A DNA stretch of 64,000 nucleotides, taken from contig NZ_CAJXYK010000025.1 in the NCBI RefSeq assembly GCF_913063425.1, positions 21,959-85,958 on the forward strand, written 5' to 3'. The notes beneath the pieces were generated by a model that was not told where the DNA came from, made no database searches, and saw only the letters and a program-made list of their open reading frames with translations. Positions 54,950 through 63,143 of this stretch are shown here, piece by piece (within the stretch, counting starts at the first letter, position 1; the number at the start of each line of letters is the position of its first letter). The position numbers and the translations under genes were made by a program. This DNA is from an uncultured Thiohalocapsa sp. (lineage in GTDB: Bacteria > Pseudomonadota > Gammaproteobacteria > Chromatiales > Chromatiaceae).

Positions 54950-56020
54950 TCACCATTCATAACCGAGCTTCAGGCGCAACGTGGTATCCGTGGTCTCGGC
55001 CGCCAGGGCCGGATCGCTGTCGTAGTCGTACTCGAATTCGACGGCGCCGGTGAAGCCGCCGGCCAGCGGCACCCGCAGGCCCGTCCAGGACTGCCAGAGG
55101 TACTTGTCGTCGCCATCCAGGGCCGCATAGCCGAACTGGCGGTGGTACGGCTGCAGTCGGTCCTGCCAGACGAGCTGGTCGTAGCGCAGGAACAAGGCCG
55201 CGCCGGTGAAATTCTGGTCTGGGTGCCCGTAGAAGTCCTCCTGGAGCACCGCGGGGCCCACCTCGACGGCCAGGTTGAAGGCCTCGCTCTCGGCGAGCAG
55301 GTAACCGACGGCAGGACCACCAAGGGTCCGCAGGCGCAGGTCGGCGAAGCGCTCATGCTCCAGCGTGAACCAGGCGGCGCCATACCAGCGGGACGGAAAG
55401 ACCCGACTGTACTGGTTGAAGGTCGCCCACTTGTCCGTGGTCTTCTCGCTGTTGTCGGTGTCGTATTCGAGCGCACCCAGGCCGCGGAAGCGATGCCAGC
55501 CGCGGCGGTATTCCAGCTGGTAGTCGAAGTCGATCTCGTCCTTGTCCGTGTTGCCGCGCTCGTGGCTGAGGGCGAAATTGACGCGGCCGCCGAGCTCGCT
55601 CCCTGGCGTGAACGGCGACCATGACGCGGGCTCGGCGGCGGCTGCCGTTTGGGATGACGTCGGGGCGCCGGCCGGCGAAGTTGTCGGCTCTGTCTTGCAC
55701 ACTGTCGTGACTGCCTGCGCACGCGCGTCCGAGCCGCCTGCGGCCGGCGGGGACGCGGCATCGGGCCGCGCTGTTGAGCCCAGGTCTCCGACGGCGGCGC
55801 CGCGGCGCAGGGAGCGCACCTGGCCGCGGTCGATGGCGATGATGCCGGCGTACGCCGTCTGCAACAGTATGCTGTCGCCATCGGCTTCGAGGATGGTCCC
55901 GGTCAGGCGATCACCCGTGGTCGTGATGATCTCATCACCGAGCGCAGCTTGAGCCCACGCCAAACTCAGTGGACAGAGCATCGAGGCCGCAAGGGCGGCT
56001 CCTGAAAGTCTCGACGTCAC
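54950..56020 (-). CDS. DUF481 outer-membrane protein
   Basis: 356 residues. After a signal peptide (ending AWAQA) comes a small beta domain (DEIITTTGDRLTGTILEADG then SILLQTAYAGIIAIDRGQV), a low-complexity linker, and a C-terminal DUF481 beta-barrel with alternating pattern: LSHERGNTDKDEIDFDYQLE, DDKYLWQSWTGLRVPL. It ends LRLKLGYEW, an aromatic outer-membrane signature. DUF481 proteins are salt- or stress-induced barrels of unclear role. It overlaps the binding-protein gene by 4 bp. Confidence 0.88.
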   Translation of the reverse strand: MTSRLSGAALAASMLCPLSLAWAQAALGDEIITTTGDRLTGTILEADGDSILLQTAYAGIIAIDRGQVRSLRRGAAVGDLGSTARPDAASPPAAGGSDARAQAVTTVCKTEPTTSPAGAPTSSQTAAAAEPASWSPFTPGSELGGRVNFALSHERGNTDKDEIDFDYQLEYRRGWHRFRGLGALEYDTDNSEKTTDKWATFNQYSRVFPSRWYGAAWFTLEHERFADLRLRTLGGPAVGYLLAESEAFNLAVEVGPAVLQEDFYGHPDQNFTGAALFLRYDQLVWQDRLQPYHRQFGYAALDGDDKYLWQSWTGLRVPLAGGFTGAVEFEYDYDSDPALAAETTDTTLRLKLGYEW

Positions 56021-56883
56021 TCGGATTCCCGATTCTGATTCAAATAGCGTTGGACGATCTCGGCATCGTCCAGCATCCCGACGTGATCGGCAAGGTAGAG
56101 GTTGATCCAGCGCAGCAGATTGGGCGCATCGGGACGAATGGCGATGCGGATGTCGCTGGACTGGCGGATGTCCGGGTCCAATGCGACATAAATCGCCGTC
56201 GCCGGATTGCGGCGCATGTAGTAGTCGATTTGCAGGCCACCATGCATGGCGGCGAATGTCTCGCCGCTTCTCACCGCCGCCATCATCGCATCGAGGCTTT
56301 CGAACAACCGCAGCCGCGACGTCGGAAAATCGCGTTCCAGGTTGGTTTCATACACGCTGCCCGCGACAACGCCCATCTGGAGCTCCGTGGCCACCGGGTC
56401 TTCGGCGATAGCCCGTAACGTCTCGATGCCGTGATCGCGCTTGAGCTCCGCAAACTGGGCGCGGTTGTAGACCAGGCGGCCGCTCTGCTTGATGTAGGGG
56501 TGGGAGAAAAATACATAACGTGCTCGACGCGCCCCGCTCGACAGATAGGAAACGGCAATGTCCGCCTCCTTGCGGGCGACCACGTCGACGACGCCGTCGT
56601 AGGTGTCCGCGGTGCGCACGAAGACCGCCTCGACCCCCAGCTTTTTCGCGAGGTCGCGCGCCAGGTCGGGCTCCGAGCCCGCCGGGGCGCCGTTCGCGTC
56701 GGTCATGATCATGGGCGCGGCATCCCCGGCGCGCAGCGCAACGCGGATAACGCCGGCATCGAGGATGCGCTGGATGTCCGGGAAGACCGCGGGCTCGTCT
56801 GCCGCGGCCTGATGCATCGGCAGTGCCAGGCTGAACATCATGGCCAGCCCGGCGGCGATGCTGCGCAGCAGCTTCTTGCTCAT
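56017..56883 (-). CDS. Periplasmic solute-binding protein family 3
   Basis: 288 residues with a signal peptide (ending HQAAADE). The SBP_bac_3 fold shows ILDAGVIRVALRAGDAAPMI, AGSEPDLARDLAKKLGVEAV, VARKEADIAVSYLSSGARRA and VVAGSVYETNLERDFPTSRL. Members bind amino acids or similar small acids. No ABC permease or ATPase is nearby; instead it overlaps the DAACS-type symporter gene by 4 bp, an unusual partner. It might act as a sensor or deliver ligand to the symporter. Confidence 0.9.
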   Translation of the reverse strand: MSKKLLRSIAAGLAMMFSLALPMHQAAADEPAVFPDIQRILDAGVIRVALRAGDAAPMIMTDANGAPAGSEPDLARDLAKKLGVEAVFVRTADTYDGVVDVVARKEADIAVSYLSSGARRARYVFFSHPYIKQSGRLVYNRAQFAELKRDHGIETLRAIAEDPVATELQMGVVAGSVYETNLERDFPTSRLRLFESLDAMMAAVRSGETFAAMHGGLQIDYYMRRNPATAIYVALDPDIRQSSDIRIAIRPDAPNLLRWINLYLADHVGMLDDAEIVQRYLNQNRESE

Positions 56884-58154
56884 GCCGCCTCCGACGGGCG
56901 GGCATCGTCCGCCAATGGAGGTTTCGCGGGCATCTCCTGCCCGCGTCTGGCCGTCATCACCGTCAGCGTGATGTTGGACTGCAGAGTGAGCGTCGTGCGC
57001 ATCGGCCCGATGATGTTGTCCGTGGTGGCCAGCACCACCAGCGCCAGGGAGGTGGGGATGCCCACCGCGCCCAGAATCGGCGCCACCGTGGGGATCAGCA
57101 CCGCCCCGCCGCCCACCGCCGTCGCGCCGGCGATGATGGAGCCGATGGCGATGACGGCGTAGTCCTGAAAGCCCAGATCGATGACATAGATCTGCGCCAG
57201 GAACACGGTCAGGAACGAGAGCAGGAACACCGCGCCGTGCTGGTTGGCGAAGATGCCGAAAGGAATGACCAGGTCCGGCACCCGCCGGTCGACGCCGTAG
57301 TCCTGCTCCAGCGTGTCCAGGGTCGCCGGCAGCGCGACGATCGGGTTGTTGGTCATGAACGCAAGCACGTTCGGGTTGCTGAGCTTGGACAGCGTCGCGA
57401 CCACGGGGCCGCGCACCGCCAGCCAGAAGAGCAGCATGTAGGCCACCAGCAGGATCACGCCACCCACGTAGAAGGTGATCACGAACTTGGTCAGCGCCAG
57501 CAGCACCTCGGCGTCAATCTCGGCCACCACGCCGGAGATGAACATCAAAAGCCCCGGCGCCAGCAGCAGGATCGCCCAGCGGAACAGCTGCATGAAGGCG
57601 TCGTAGATGGACTTGAAGAAGCCGAGCGCAGGCTTGGCCGAATCGCCCTCGATGAGCCCGAGCGCCAGGCCCAGGCAGACACTCAGGAACACGATGCTCA
57701 TGACCTGATTGGCGCTCAGCGCCTCGAACGGGTTGGTCGGGATGATCTGCGCCAGAAAGCCGAGGATGCCGCCGTCGGCCCGAGCCGCCGCCGGCGATTC
57801 GATGATCAGCGCCCCGATGCTCTTCTCCGCTTCAGGGCCGAGCCCGGTGCCGGGCGCGAGCAAAAGCGCCGTCGCGATGCCCACCACGCAGGGGAGGATC
57901 AGCCCGACGACGTACAGCCCGGCCATGGGCCGGAACAGCGGCCGGGTGTTGTCGTCGCGCAGCAGCCCGGCGATGCCGATGACGATCGCCGTGATCAGGA
58001 TCGGCAGCAGACACATGGACAGGAAGGCGATGTAGAGGCTGCCGAAGGGGTACAGGGCGGCGCCCACGGGTTTGGCGAAAAGCCCGATGGCAAAGCCGCC
58101 GGCCACCGCCGCCAGCACCGCTTTTGGATCCGTCAAAACGCGTTTGACGTTCAT
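56880..58154 (-). CDS. Dicarboxylate/amino acid:cation symporter (DAACS family)
   Basis: 424 residues with about eight transmembrane segments and two re-entrant hairpins, as in GltP/DctA. Family signatures: FLSMCLLPILITAIVIGIAG, NPFEALSANQVMSIVFLSVC, FMTNNPIVALPATLDTLEQD (in place of the common serine-rich loop), and AVGGGAVLIPTVAPILGAVG. It imports glutamate, aspartate or C4-acids with Na+ or H+. It is the first gene of the symporter/binding protein/DUF481/channel operon, all joined by 4-71 bp overlaps or near-overlaps. The start at 58154 fits the family. Confidence 0.9.
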   Translation of the reverse strand: MNVKRVLTDPKAVLAAVAGGFAIGLFAKPVGAALYPFGSLYIAFLSMCLLPILITAIVIGIAGLLRDDNTRPLFRPMAGLYVVGLILPCVVGIATALLLAPGTGLGPEAEKSIGALIIESPAAARADGGILGFLAQIIPTNPFEALSANQVMSIVFLSVCLGLALGLIEGDSAKPALGFFKSIYDAFMQLFRWAILLLAPGLLMFISGVVAEIDAEVLLALTKFVITFYVGGVILLVAYMLLFWLAVRGPVVATLSKLSNPNVLAFMTNNPIVALPATLDTLEQDYGVDRRVPDLVIPFGIFANQHGAVFLLSFLTVFLAQIYVIDLGFQDYAVIAIGSIIAGATAVGGGAVLIPTVAPILGAVGIPTSLALVVLATTDNIIGPMRTTLTLQSNITLTVMTARRGQEMPAKPPLADDARPSEAA

Positions 58155-58626
58155 GGTGGGTCGTACAGCTGGCGTGGGGTTGCGGCAGTGCTCGCACCGG
58201 CTGGGCCGGGCTGGGCCGGGCCGCCAGGCGCCTCGGCGGAAGCCGGGCGCAGGTGCCCGGTTCGTGCTGCGACTGCCTGTTTCGAGCTTCGGGGGCCATC
58301 GCCGGCTCGCGACGGCGGGCAACAGGCGAGCAGCACGCAAGACGATTTCGCCTATCGTCGTAGTGGTATGGGCGCTTGCCGGAAATCAAATCGGCAAGCG
58401 CCCAAAATGGGCGGTAATCGGAAAGCGGGCGGTTCGCAGCAAACGACCGTACAACGTGGGGCCAAGCCGAGCCCATCCACATCGCGATGGTCCTGTCAGA
58501 ATGCTGCCGGCTGGTGAAGCGGAAGCATGACAAGTGCCGGTGAAGTCATCCAGCTCCGCGCATCGCCTCGCGTGCTGCGCCCTGTGCTAACCTATGCCAT
58601 ACCCTATGCTGATTCGGCCCGTACCC
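58155..58626. promoter_or_regulatory. Divergent region between symporter operon and vapBC
   Basis: 472 bases with no gene seen. The centre holds the long hairpin at 58370-58403. Confidence 0.45.
58370..58403. promoter_or_regulatory. Perfect 12-bp inverted repeat in symporter operon leader region
   Basis: GGGCGCTTGCCG (58370-58381) pairs exactly with CGGCAAGCGCCC (58392-58403) around a 10-base AT-rich loop, 216 bases before the symporter start. No T-tract follows on either strand. It could be an operator, an mRNA leader hairpin or a mobile palindrome. Confidence 0.55.
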
Positions 58627-58860
58627 ATGAGCGCACCACGCCGCGCTACCCTCTTCACCAATGGCAGCAACCAAGCGATTCGCATCCCGCGCGACTTCGA
58701 GCTGACCGGTAAGGAAGCACTGATCCGCAAGGACGGTGACCGCCTCATCATCGAGCCGGTACCGCCTCCCAGACTGCTCGCGGTGCTGGCGACCCTCGAG
58801 CCCATCGACGAAGCATTCCCGGACGTCCAGGATCCGGTGCCGGAGCCGGTCGAGCTCTAG
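58627..58860 (+). CDS. vapB: AbrB/VapB-type antitoxin
   Basis: 77 residues. RATLFTNGSNQAIRIPRDFE is the SpoVT/AbrB swapped-hairpin DNA-binding motif of VapB, followed by KEALIRKDGDRLIIEPVPP and an acidic C-terminal tail that blocks the toxin. The toxin gene begins 12 bases later. The start MSAPRRATL at 58627 is chosen by homology in length. Confidence 0.92.
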   Translation: MSAPRRATLFTNGSNQAIRIPRDFELTGKEALIRKDGDRLIIEPVPPPRLLAVLATLEPIDEAFPDVQDPVPEPVEL

Positions 58861-58872
58861 CTTCTCCTCACC

Positions 58873-59319
58873 ATGCCGAAGCTCGCGTATCTGCTCGACA
58901 CGAACATCGTCTCCGGTCTCGTGTGCCGACCCGCGGGACGCCTCCGCGACTGCGTCGCCGCGTGCGGCGAGGAGCGGGTCTGCACCAGCATTATCGTCGC
59001 CGCCGAGCTGCGCTTCGGCGCGGCCAAAAAGGGCTCCGAGCGCTTGAGCGCCCAGCTGGAGACCGTGTTGTCAGCCTTGGAAATACTGCCTTTTGACCAA
59101 CCCGCGGACCGGCACTACGGCGAGATCCGCCAAGCACTCGAGCGAGTGGGCACCCCGATCGGCGCCAATGACCTCCTCATCGCCGCCCATGCCTTGGCTA
59201 AGGGGTTGACTCTGGTGACCGCCAACGAGAGCGAGTTTCGCCGCGTGCCGGGATTATTTGTCGAGAACTGGTTGAGCCAGGGGAAGTCGACAAGCGAGTC
59301 CCCCGAGATACGGAAATAG
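58873..59319 (+). CDS. vapC: VapC PIN-domain toxin
   Basis: 148 residues. Catalytic acids are present: D9 (YLLDTNIVSGLV), E45 (VAAELRFGAAKKG), and the pair in PIGANDLLIAAHALAKGLTL and VTANESEFRRVPG. The end VENWL is the canonical terminus; about 14 extra residues follow, reading into spacer. It appears intact and is paired with an intact VapB, the only complete VapBC of this type in the right half of the window. Confidence 0.93.
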   Translation: MPKLAYLLDTNIVSGLVCRPAGRLRDCVAACGEERVCTSIIVAAELRFGAAKKGSERLSAQLETVLSALEILPFDQPADRHYGEIRQALERVGTPIGANDLLIAAHALAKGLTLVTANESEFRRVPGLFVENWLSQGKSTSESPEIRK

Positions 59320-59413
59320 CGTTGGGCGAGTTGACGCCTTGCCAATGCGGATGAGGGACTTCAGTGCCTCGTTTACCGCGTCATCGGTTGGAAACGCCTC
59401 CGTATCAAGATCG

Positions 59414-59660
59414 ATGATCGTCGATACAGCGGCGCTGATCGCCATCCTACGCAAAGAACTGGGGTACCAGTCCTTCATCGAGATTTGTTAAAAGCCGAAC
59501 CTGTACTGCTATCGGCAGCCACCCTGCTGGAATCCGGATGGTGGCAAAACGCGACAACGGCCGTGCCGAGTTGGCGGAGCTGCTGGTCACTCTCGATGCA
59601 GAGCTCATTGCGGTGGATCAGGCGCAATCTGACGTCGCCTGTGACCCCTCTCTTGGGCGG
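59414..59660 (+). pseudogene. Second VapC toxin, broken by two frameshifts
   Basis: MIVDTAALIAILRKELGYQS then FIEIC and a stop (59414-59491); LLKAEPVLLSAATLLES continues in another frame (from about 59485), and MVAKRDNGRAELAELLVTLD with AELIAVDQAQSDVA in the third (from 59538). Joined, they give a Rv-type PIN toxin N-terminal two thirds. The C-terminal third is unrecognisable after about 59660. Confidence 0.8.
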
Positions 59661-59899
59661 CAGCGGGTCGTTGGGCCGAACCTGTTGGTTGGACGAAGTG
59701 TCTTACTCGAGCTCTGCGCGACTAAGCCCGGATTGGCGGATTATCGACAACAAAGTTCCTGTCCGAATTTCTTTATGATCGGGAACCGGAAGCGTGATGG
59801 TGGTTTCAGCAAGCTGTTTTTGCATTACGCTGGCGCACTATTTTGAATCCGTGCGTTTCGAGGATTCCGCATATTTCCCTTCCCGAGAACACCTTCAGC
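59661..59899. other. Unassigned decayed DNA after the broken toxin
   Basis: Base composition is lower in GC than in the neighbours. Nothing coding is recognised. Confidence 0.35.
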
Positions 59900-60121
59900 T
59901 TAACCAACTGCCACCTCTAATTGAGTCACATAGACCTCTTTGTGCAATCTCGCGCCGATTTCCTGTTCTGACGCGGCTTCAAAAAAGAGCTCCAGCGCCT
60001 CTCTTAGATTACTTCTTGCCTCAGAAACTGAGTCTCCTTGGCTGGCCACATCTACTTCCGGGCACAAAGCAACATAGCCGTCGTCCTCCTTTTCTATGAT
60101 CGCAGTTAACTGTCTATTCAT
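59900..60121 (-). CDS. HicB-family antitoxin-like protein
   Basis: 73 residues: LTAIIEKEDDGYVALCPEVD, VASQGDSVSEARSNLREALE, LFFEAA. This is the partial RNase-H-like fold of HicB that neutralises HicA. The C-terminal DNA-binding domain of longer HicB proteins is absent. No HicA is encoded directly upstream or downstream, so it is an orphan. Codon use is less GC-rich than in the flanking genes, suggesting acquisition. Confidence 0.85.
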   Translation of the reverse strand: MNRQLTAIIEKEDDGYVALCPEVDVASQGDSVSEARSNLREALELFFEAASEQEIGARLHKEVYVTQLEVAVG

Positions 60122-60220
60122 GTGATGCCTCTCGGGAGTTGTTCTTTCTACGCGCAACATCAGTCACAGTCCGCGCCAAACGGGCAAAGCGGTCAGGCGC
60201 GATTTTGGTAAGCCTCGGGC

Positions 60221-60620
60221 ATGCCGCGCCGCACAGGCATTCACATCGGCGGGTTGCCGCTGCACATCGTGCAGCGAGGGCACAATTGGGCAGCCTGCTG
60301 CTTCGGCGACCAAGACCGGCGCGCCGATCTCGGCTGCCTGCGCGAAGCGCTGACGCGCGAGCACTGTCGGCTGCACGGCTGCGGGCTGATGACGAATCAT
60401 GTCCACCTGCTGCTGACGCCGGAACATGCCGCGCGCGGCGCGCAAGCGCTGGTCTCGGTCGACCCACGTTGCGTACAGTACATCAACCACACCTACGGGC
60501 GCACCGGCACTCTGCGGGACGCTCGCTGCAAGTCCTCGCTGGTGCAAGCCCAGGCCTCCCTGCTGGCCTGCCAGCCCTGCCAGCCCTTCATCGAGCTCAA
60601 CCTCGAAAAACAGCGACCGC
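60221..60620 (+). pseudogene. RAYT (IS200-like REP-associated transposase), truncated
   Basis: MPRRTGIHIGGLPLHIVQRG begins the Y1/HUH transposase fold; LMTNHVHLLLTPEHAARGAQ carries the HUH metal motif, and QYINHTYGRTGTLRDARCKS the region of the catalytic tyrosine. The frame breaks off near 60600, after CQPCQPFIELN, where intact RAYTs continue for another 60-100 residues. Y-to-C in DARCKSSLV is a further sign of decay. REP-like palindromes elsewhere in the window are its probable past substrates. Confidence 0.85.
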
Positions 60621-60632
60621 GGGGCCAGGTCA

Positions 60633-60658
60633 TGCAATCACAGATCTGCGTGATTGCA
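60633..60658. repeat. 9-bp inverted repeat next to RAYT remnant
   Basis: TGCAATCAC (60633-60641) pairs with GTGATTGCA (60650-60658), 8-base spacer. Confidence 0.7.
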
Positions 60659-60663
60659 AGACC

Positions 60664-60695
60664 TGACCCCCTTAGCCCCGTGACCCCCTTAGCCC
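60664..60695. repeat. 15-bp direct repeat
   Basis: TGACCCCCTTAGCCC at 60664-60678 and again at 60681-60695, two bases apart. Confidence 0.8.
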
Positions 60696-60791
60696 TCGGT
60701 TGATTCCGCTCGACGCCGTGGCCGGCGAACTTGTCGGCCTCGCGCCGGTTGTCGATACTTGAGCCTGACCTCATCCACCGCGACCGGTGAC

Positions 60792-61391
60792 ATGCCTCTA
60801 CCCCTGCGGGACCCCGACCCACACACCTACGGCGATTATCGCGGCTGGCCGGACGACGAGCGTTTCGAGCTCATCGACGGCGCGGCTTACGCCATGGCGC
60901 CCGCGCCCACCAGGCAGCATCAACGCTTGGTCGGGGAGCTTTTTCGCGTGATCGCCGATGCGCTCGAAGATGGCGATTGCGAGGTCAATGTCGCCCCGTT
61001 CGACGTGCGCTTGCCCGACGCCGACGAGGCCGACGACCGGATCGCCAGCGTGGTTCAGCCCGACATCAGCGTCGTCTGCGACCCGGGCAAGTTGGACGAC
61101 AAGGGGTGTCGTGGCGCACCGGACTGGATCGTCGAGGTGTTGTCGCCGCGGACGGCGGGCCACGATCAGGTGCGCAAGCTCGCCCTCTACGAACGCCACC
61201 GCGTGCGCGAATACTGGCTGGTTCATCCGGTGGACCTTGTGGTGACCATCTACCGGTTGGAACGCGACGGCTACGGGCGCCCGACGGTGCAGGAGCTGAC
61301 CGGTCAGTCGGTCTCTTCGGCGTGTCCCGCCGTCGAGGTGGACTGGGCCGCGGTCCTCGATGGCGTGCCGCCCGTTGCCGACGGTGCTTGA
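60792..61391 (+). CDS. Uma2-family (DUF820) restriction-endonuclease-fold protein
   Basis: 199 residues. The PD-(D/E)XK-like core is visible: FELIDGAAYAMAPAPTRQHQ, VQPDISVVCDPGKLDDKGCR, PDWIVEVLSPRTAGHDQVRK (E-x-L and downstream K), and YERHRVREYWLVHPVDLVVT. Uma2 proteins are very common in cyanobacteria and some proteobacteria; their targets are unknown. The ATG at 60792 is preferred to TTG 60759. It stands alone after the RAYT relic. Confidence 0.92.
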   Translation: MPLPLRDPDPHTYGDYRGWPDDERFELIDGAAYAMAPAPTRQHQRLVGELFRVIADALEDGDCEVNVAPFDVRLPDADEADDRIASVVQPDISVVCDPGKLDDKGCRGAPDWIVEVLSPRTAGHDQVRKLALYERHRVREYWLVHPVDLVVTIYRLERDGYGRPTVQELTGQSVSSACPAVEVDWAAVLDGVPPVADGA

Positions 61392-61456
61392 CGATAGTCA
61401 GCCCGCGCTCGGTCGGCGCCGGTGTCTCAGCCGGTGCCGGGTTCGTGGTCGTCCGA

Positions 61457-61491
61457 GAGGACCGCGGGGGTCACGAGGACCGCGGGAGTCA
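61457..61491. repeat. Short imperfect direct repeat
   Basis: GAGGACCGCGGGGGTCAC is followed directly by GAGGACCGCGGGAGTCAG. The flanking gap (61392-61644) shows no gene. Confidence 0.55.
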
Positions 61492-61644
61492 GGTGTCCCA
61501 CGTAACATCGTGGTGTGCGATGTGAGGGTTGAACACCCCTGCGGTGCGACGGAGCCCCCAGCACCCTGATCCCAACCATCCCACGGACGGGCCGCACAGC
61601 GAACCCTGCACAGGCCCGCGCCGGAGATGCAGACGCTGACGGCT

Positions 61645-62412
61645 TCAGTCCAGCTCCTGGATGCCGCCCCCGGAAACGGTGAGGATCTGCCCGCTGACCC
61701 AGGCCGCGGCGGGTGAGCAGAGGAAGAGCGCGGCGTTGGCCATGTCCGCGGGCTCGCCGAGGCGCTTGATGGGCGTACCCTGGAGCATTTTCGCCTCGAT
61801 TTCCGGGGTCAGGACCGACTTTAGGGCATGGGTGCGGGTCGCGCCGGGGGCGATGGCGTTGACCCGGATCTTCTGCGGCCCGAGATCGAAGGCGATGTTG
61901 CGGGTCAGGTGGTTCTCGGCGGCCTTGGATGAGGCGTAGGAGGCCATGCGCCGGTTGGTGTTGGTGCCGGCCATGGAGGTGATGTTGAGGATGGCACCGC
62001 CGCCCGCCTGCGCCATGTGCGGCGCCGCGAGTTGGCAGAGCCGGAAAACGGAGAACAGGTTCAGCTCGAAGGCAAGGCGCATGTCCGCCATAGGCATGTC
62101 GAAGGGCTTCGGGCCGCCGCCGCCGGCGTTGTTGACGAGGATGGTCAGGCTGCCGAAGGCGTCCACGGCGCGGTCCACCGCGGCGGCGAGGTCCTGCTCT
62201 TGGGTGACATCGCAGGCGCTGCCGACGGCCTTGCCGCCGGCGCCGGTGATCAGGTCCGCGACCCGCCGCGCCGCCTCGTCGTCGCGGTCCGTCACTGCCA
62301 CGCAGGCACCGGCGCCGGCGAAGGTCTCGGCGATGGCGCGGCCGATGCCGGCACCCGCGCCGGTGATCAGGGCGACGGCGCCGTCGAGTCGGAAGGCCTG
62401 GGGGTCGTACAT
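61645..62412 (-). CDS. hdhA: HdhA-like short-chain dehydrogenase (7-alpha-hydroxysteroid dehydrogenase family)
   Basis: 255 residues, the same length as E. coli HdhA, with closely similar segments from end to end: ALITGAGAGIGRAIAETFAG (NAD-binding), LVNNAGGGGPKPFDMPMAD, NITSMAGTNTNRRMASYASS with catalytic Ser, Tyr and Lys (SYASSKAAE), NAIAPGATRTHALKSVLTPE and WVSGQILTVSGGGIQELD. In E. coli it oxidises the 7-alpha hydroxyl of bile acids; the natural substrate in a probably free-living organism is unknown. The start at 62412 matches HdhA. Confidence 0.9.
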   Translation of the reverse strand: MYDPQAFRLDGAVALITGAGAGIGRAIAETFAGAGACVAVTDRDDEAARRVADLITGAGGKAVGSACDVTQEQDLAAAVDRAVDAFGSLTILVNNAGGGGPKPFDMPMADMRLAFELNLFSVFRLCQLAAPHMAQAGGGAILNITSMAGTNTNRRMASYASSKAAENHLTRNIAFDLGPQKIRVNAIAPGATRTHALKSVLTPEIEAKMLQGTPIKRLGEPADMANAALFLCSPAAAWVSGQILTVSGGGIQELD

Positions 62413-62654
62413 GGTGTTACGGCTTTGGGTTGAGCTGTCGGTGAGGTGATTTGAGCCGAGGCGCGGCCGGGCGGCAACTGGGCAGGTGCCCAGATTGGGT
62501 GATGCGGCGTGGTGCGGTGGCGGGGTGGTCACGCTTTCTTGACGGGCGAGCCGTATAACCTTGTTACCGCAAGATCGGCGGATTCCACGGAAGGTTGCGT
62601 TCGGCTCCAGGGCCTGACACCGCGTGCCCGGCGTTGAGACGGGAACACGGCGGG

Positions 62655-62676
62655 CCGGCCGGAAGCCGACGCTCCC
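62655..62676. repeat. REP-like dispersed palindrome, copy 3
   Basis: CCGGCCGGAAGCCGACGCTC then CC, a variant of the copy at 9370-9393, located just past the stop of the winged-helix gene. Confidence 0.55.
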
Positions 62677-62681
62677 GGGAC

Positions 62682-63143
62682 CTAGGACCCGGAGTCCTGC
62701 TCGGAAACGGCGGCTTTCCAGGCGCCGATGACGGCGAGCAGGTAGCGCATGGTCGCCTGGGTGGCGGGCTCGAGGTCACCCGCGGCTTTGGCGGTGGCGA
62801 CGAGGTAGCCCTTGTCCTGCCGCGTGATCCAGCCGAGGCGCTCCAGATCCTGGAGCTTGCGGCGGACGGTCTCTCGCGGGATGCCGCTGTAGTCCGCGAT
62901 GGACTGGAGGTTGATGGAAGGGGGCTCGTCAGCGCGCTCGCCATCCATGAAGCTGTGATAGCACATGCCGTCGGTGCGGCCGCGGGAGAGGGTGCGGGAG
63001 CCGATGACGGCGAGCACCAGCATCCGGTCCAGATCCCCGTCGAACTGCCGCCGCAGCGTCACCAGCAGCTCGCAGAAGGCGTCGTTGTGCACCGGCCAGA
63101 TGCGGCCGAAGCTCGCGCGCAGGGTGTCTTCGTCGGGGGTCAT
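62682..63143 (-). CDS. Winged-helix DNA-binding protein
   Basis: 153 residues. The C-terminal half has a clear winged helix: INLQSIADYSGIPRETVRRK, LQDLERLGWITRQDKGYLVA. The N-terminal half is helical (LRASFGRIWPVHNDAFCELL, DRMLVLAVIGSRTLS) and may dimerise. It resembles the DNA-binding part of Crp/MarR-like regulators without a cyclic-nucleotide domain. The start MTPDEDTL at 63143 is chosen; the frame remains open upstream. Targets unknown; hdhA downstream on the same strand (270 bases) is possible. Confidence 0.75.
   Translation of the reverse strand: MTPDEDTLRASFGRIWPVHNDAFCELLVTLRRQFDGDLDRMLVLAVIGSRTLSRGRTDGMCYHSFMDGERADEPPSINLQSIADYSGIPRETVRRKLQDLERLGWITRQDKGYLVATAKAAGDLEPATQATMRYLLAVIGAWKAAVSEQDSGS

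Noticed and set aside
59254..59478. Minus-strand frame with IIDLDTEAFPTDDAVNEALK
   Set aside because: It overlaps the broken vapC on the other strand and no family is recognised; it could be a shadow.
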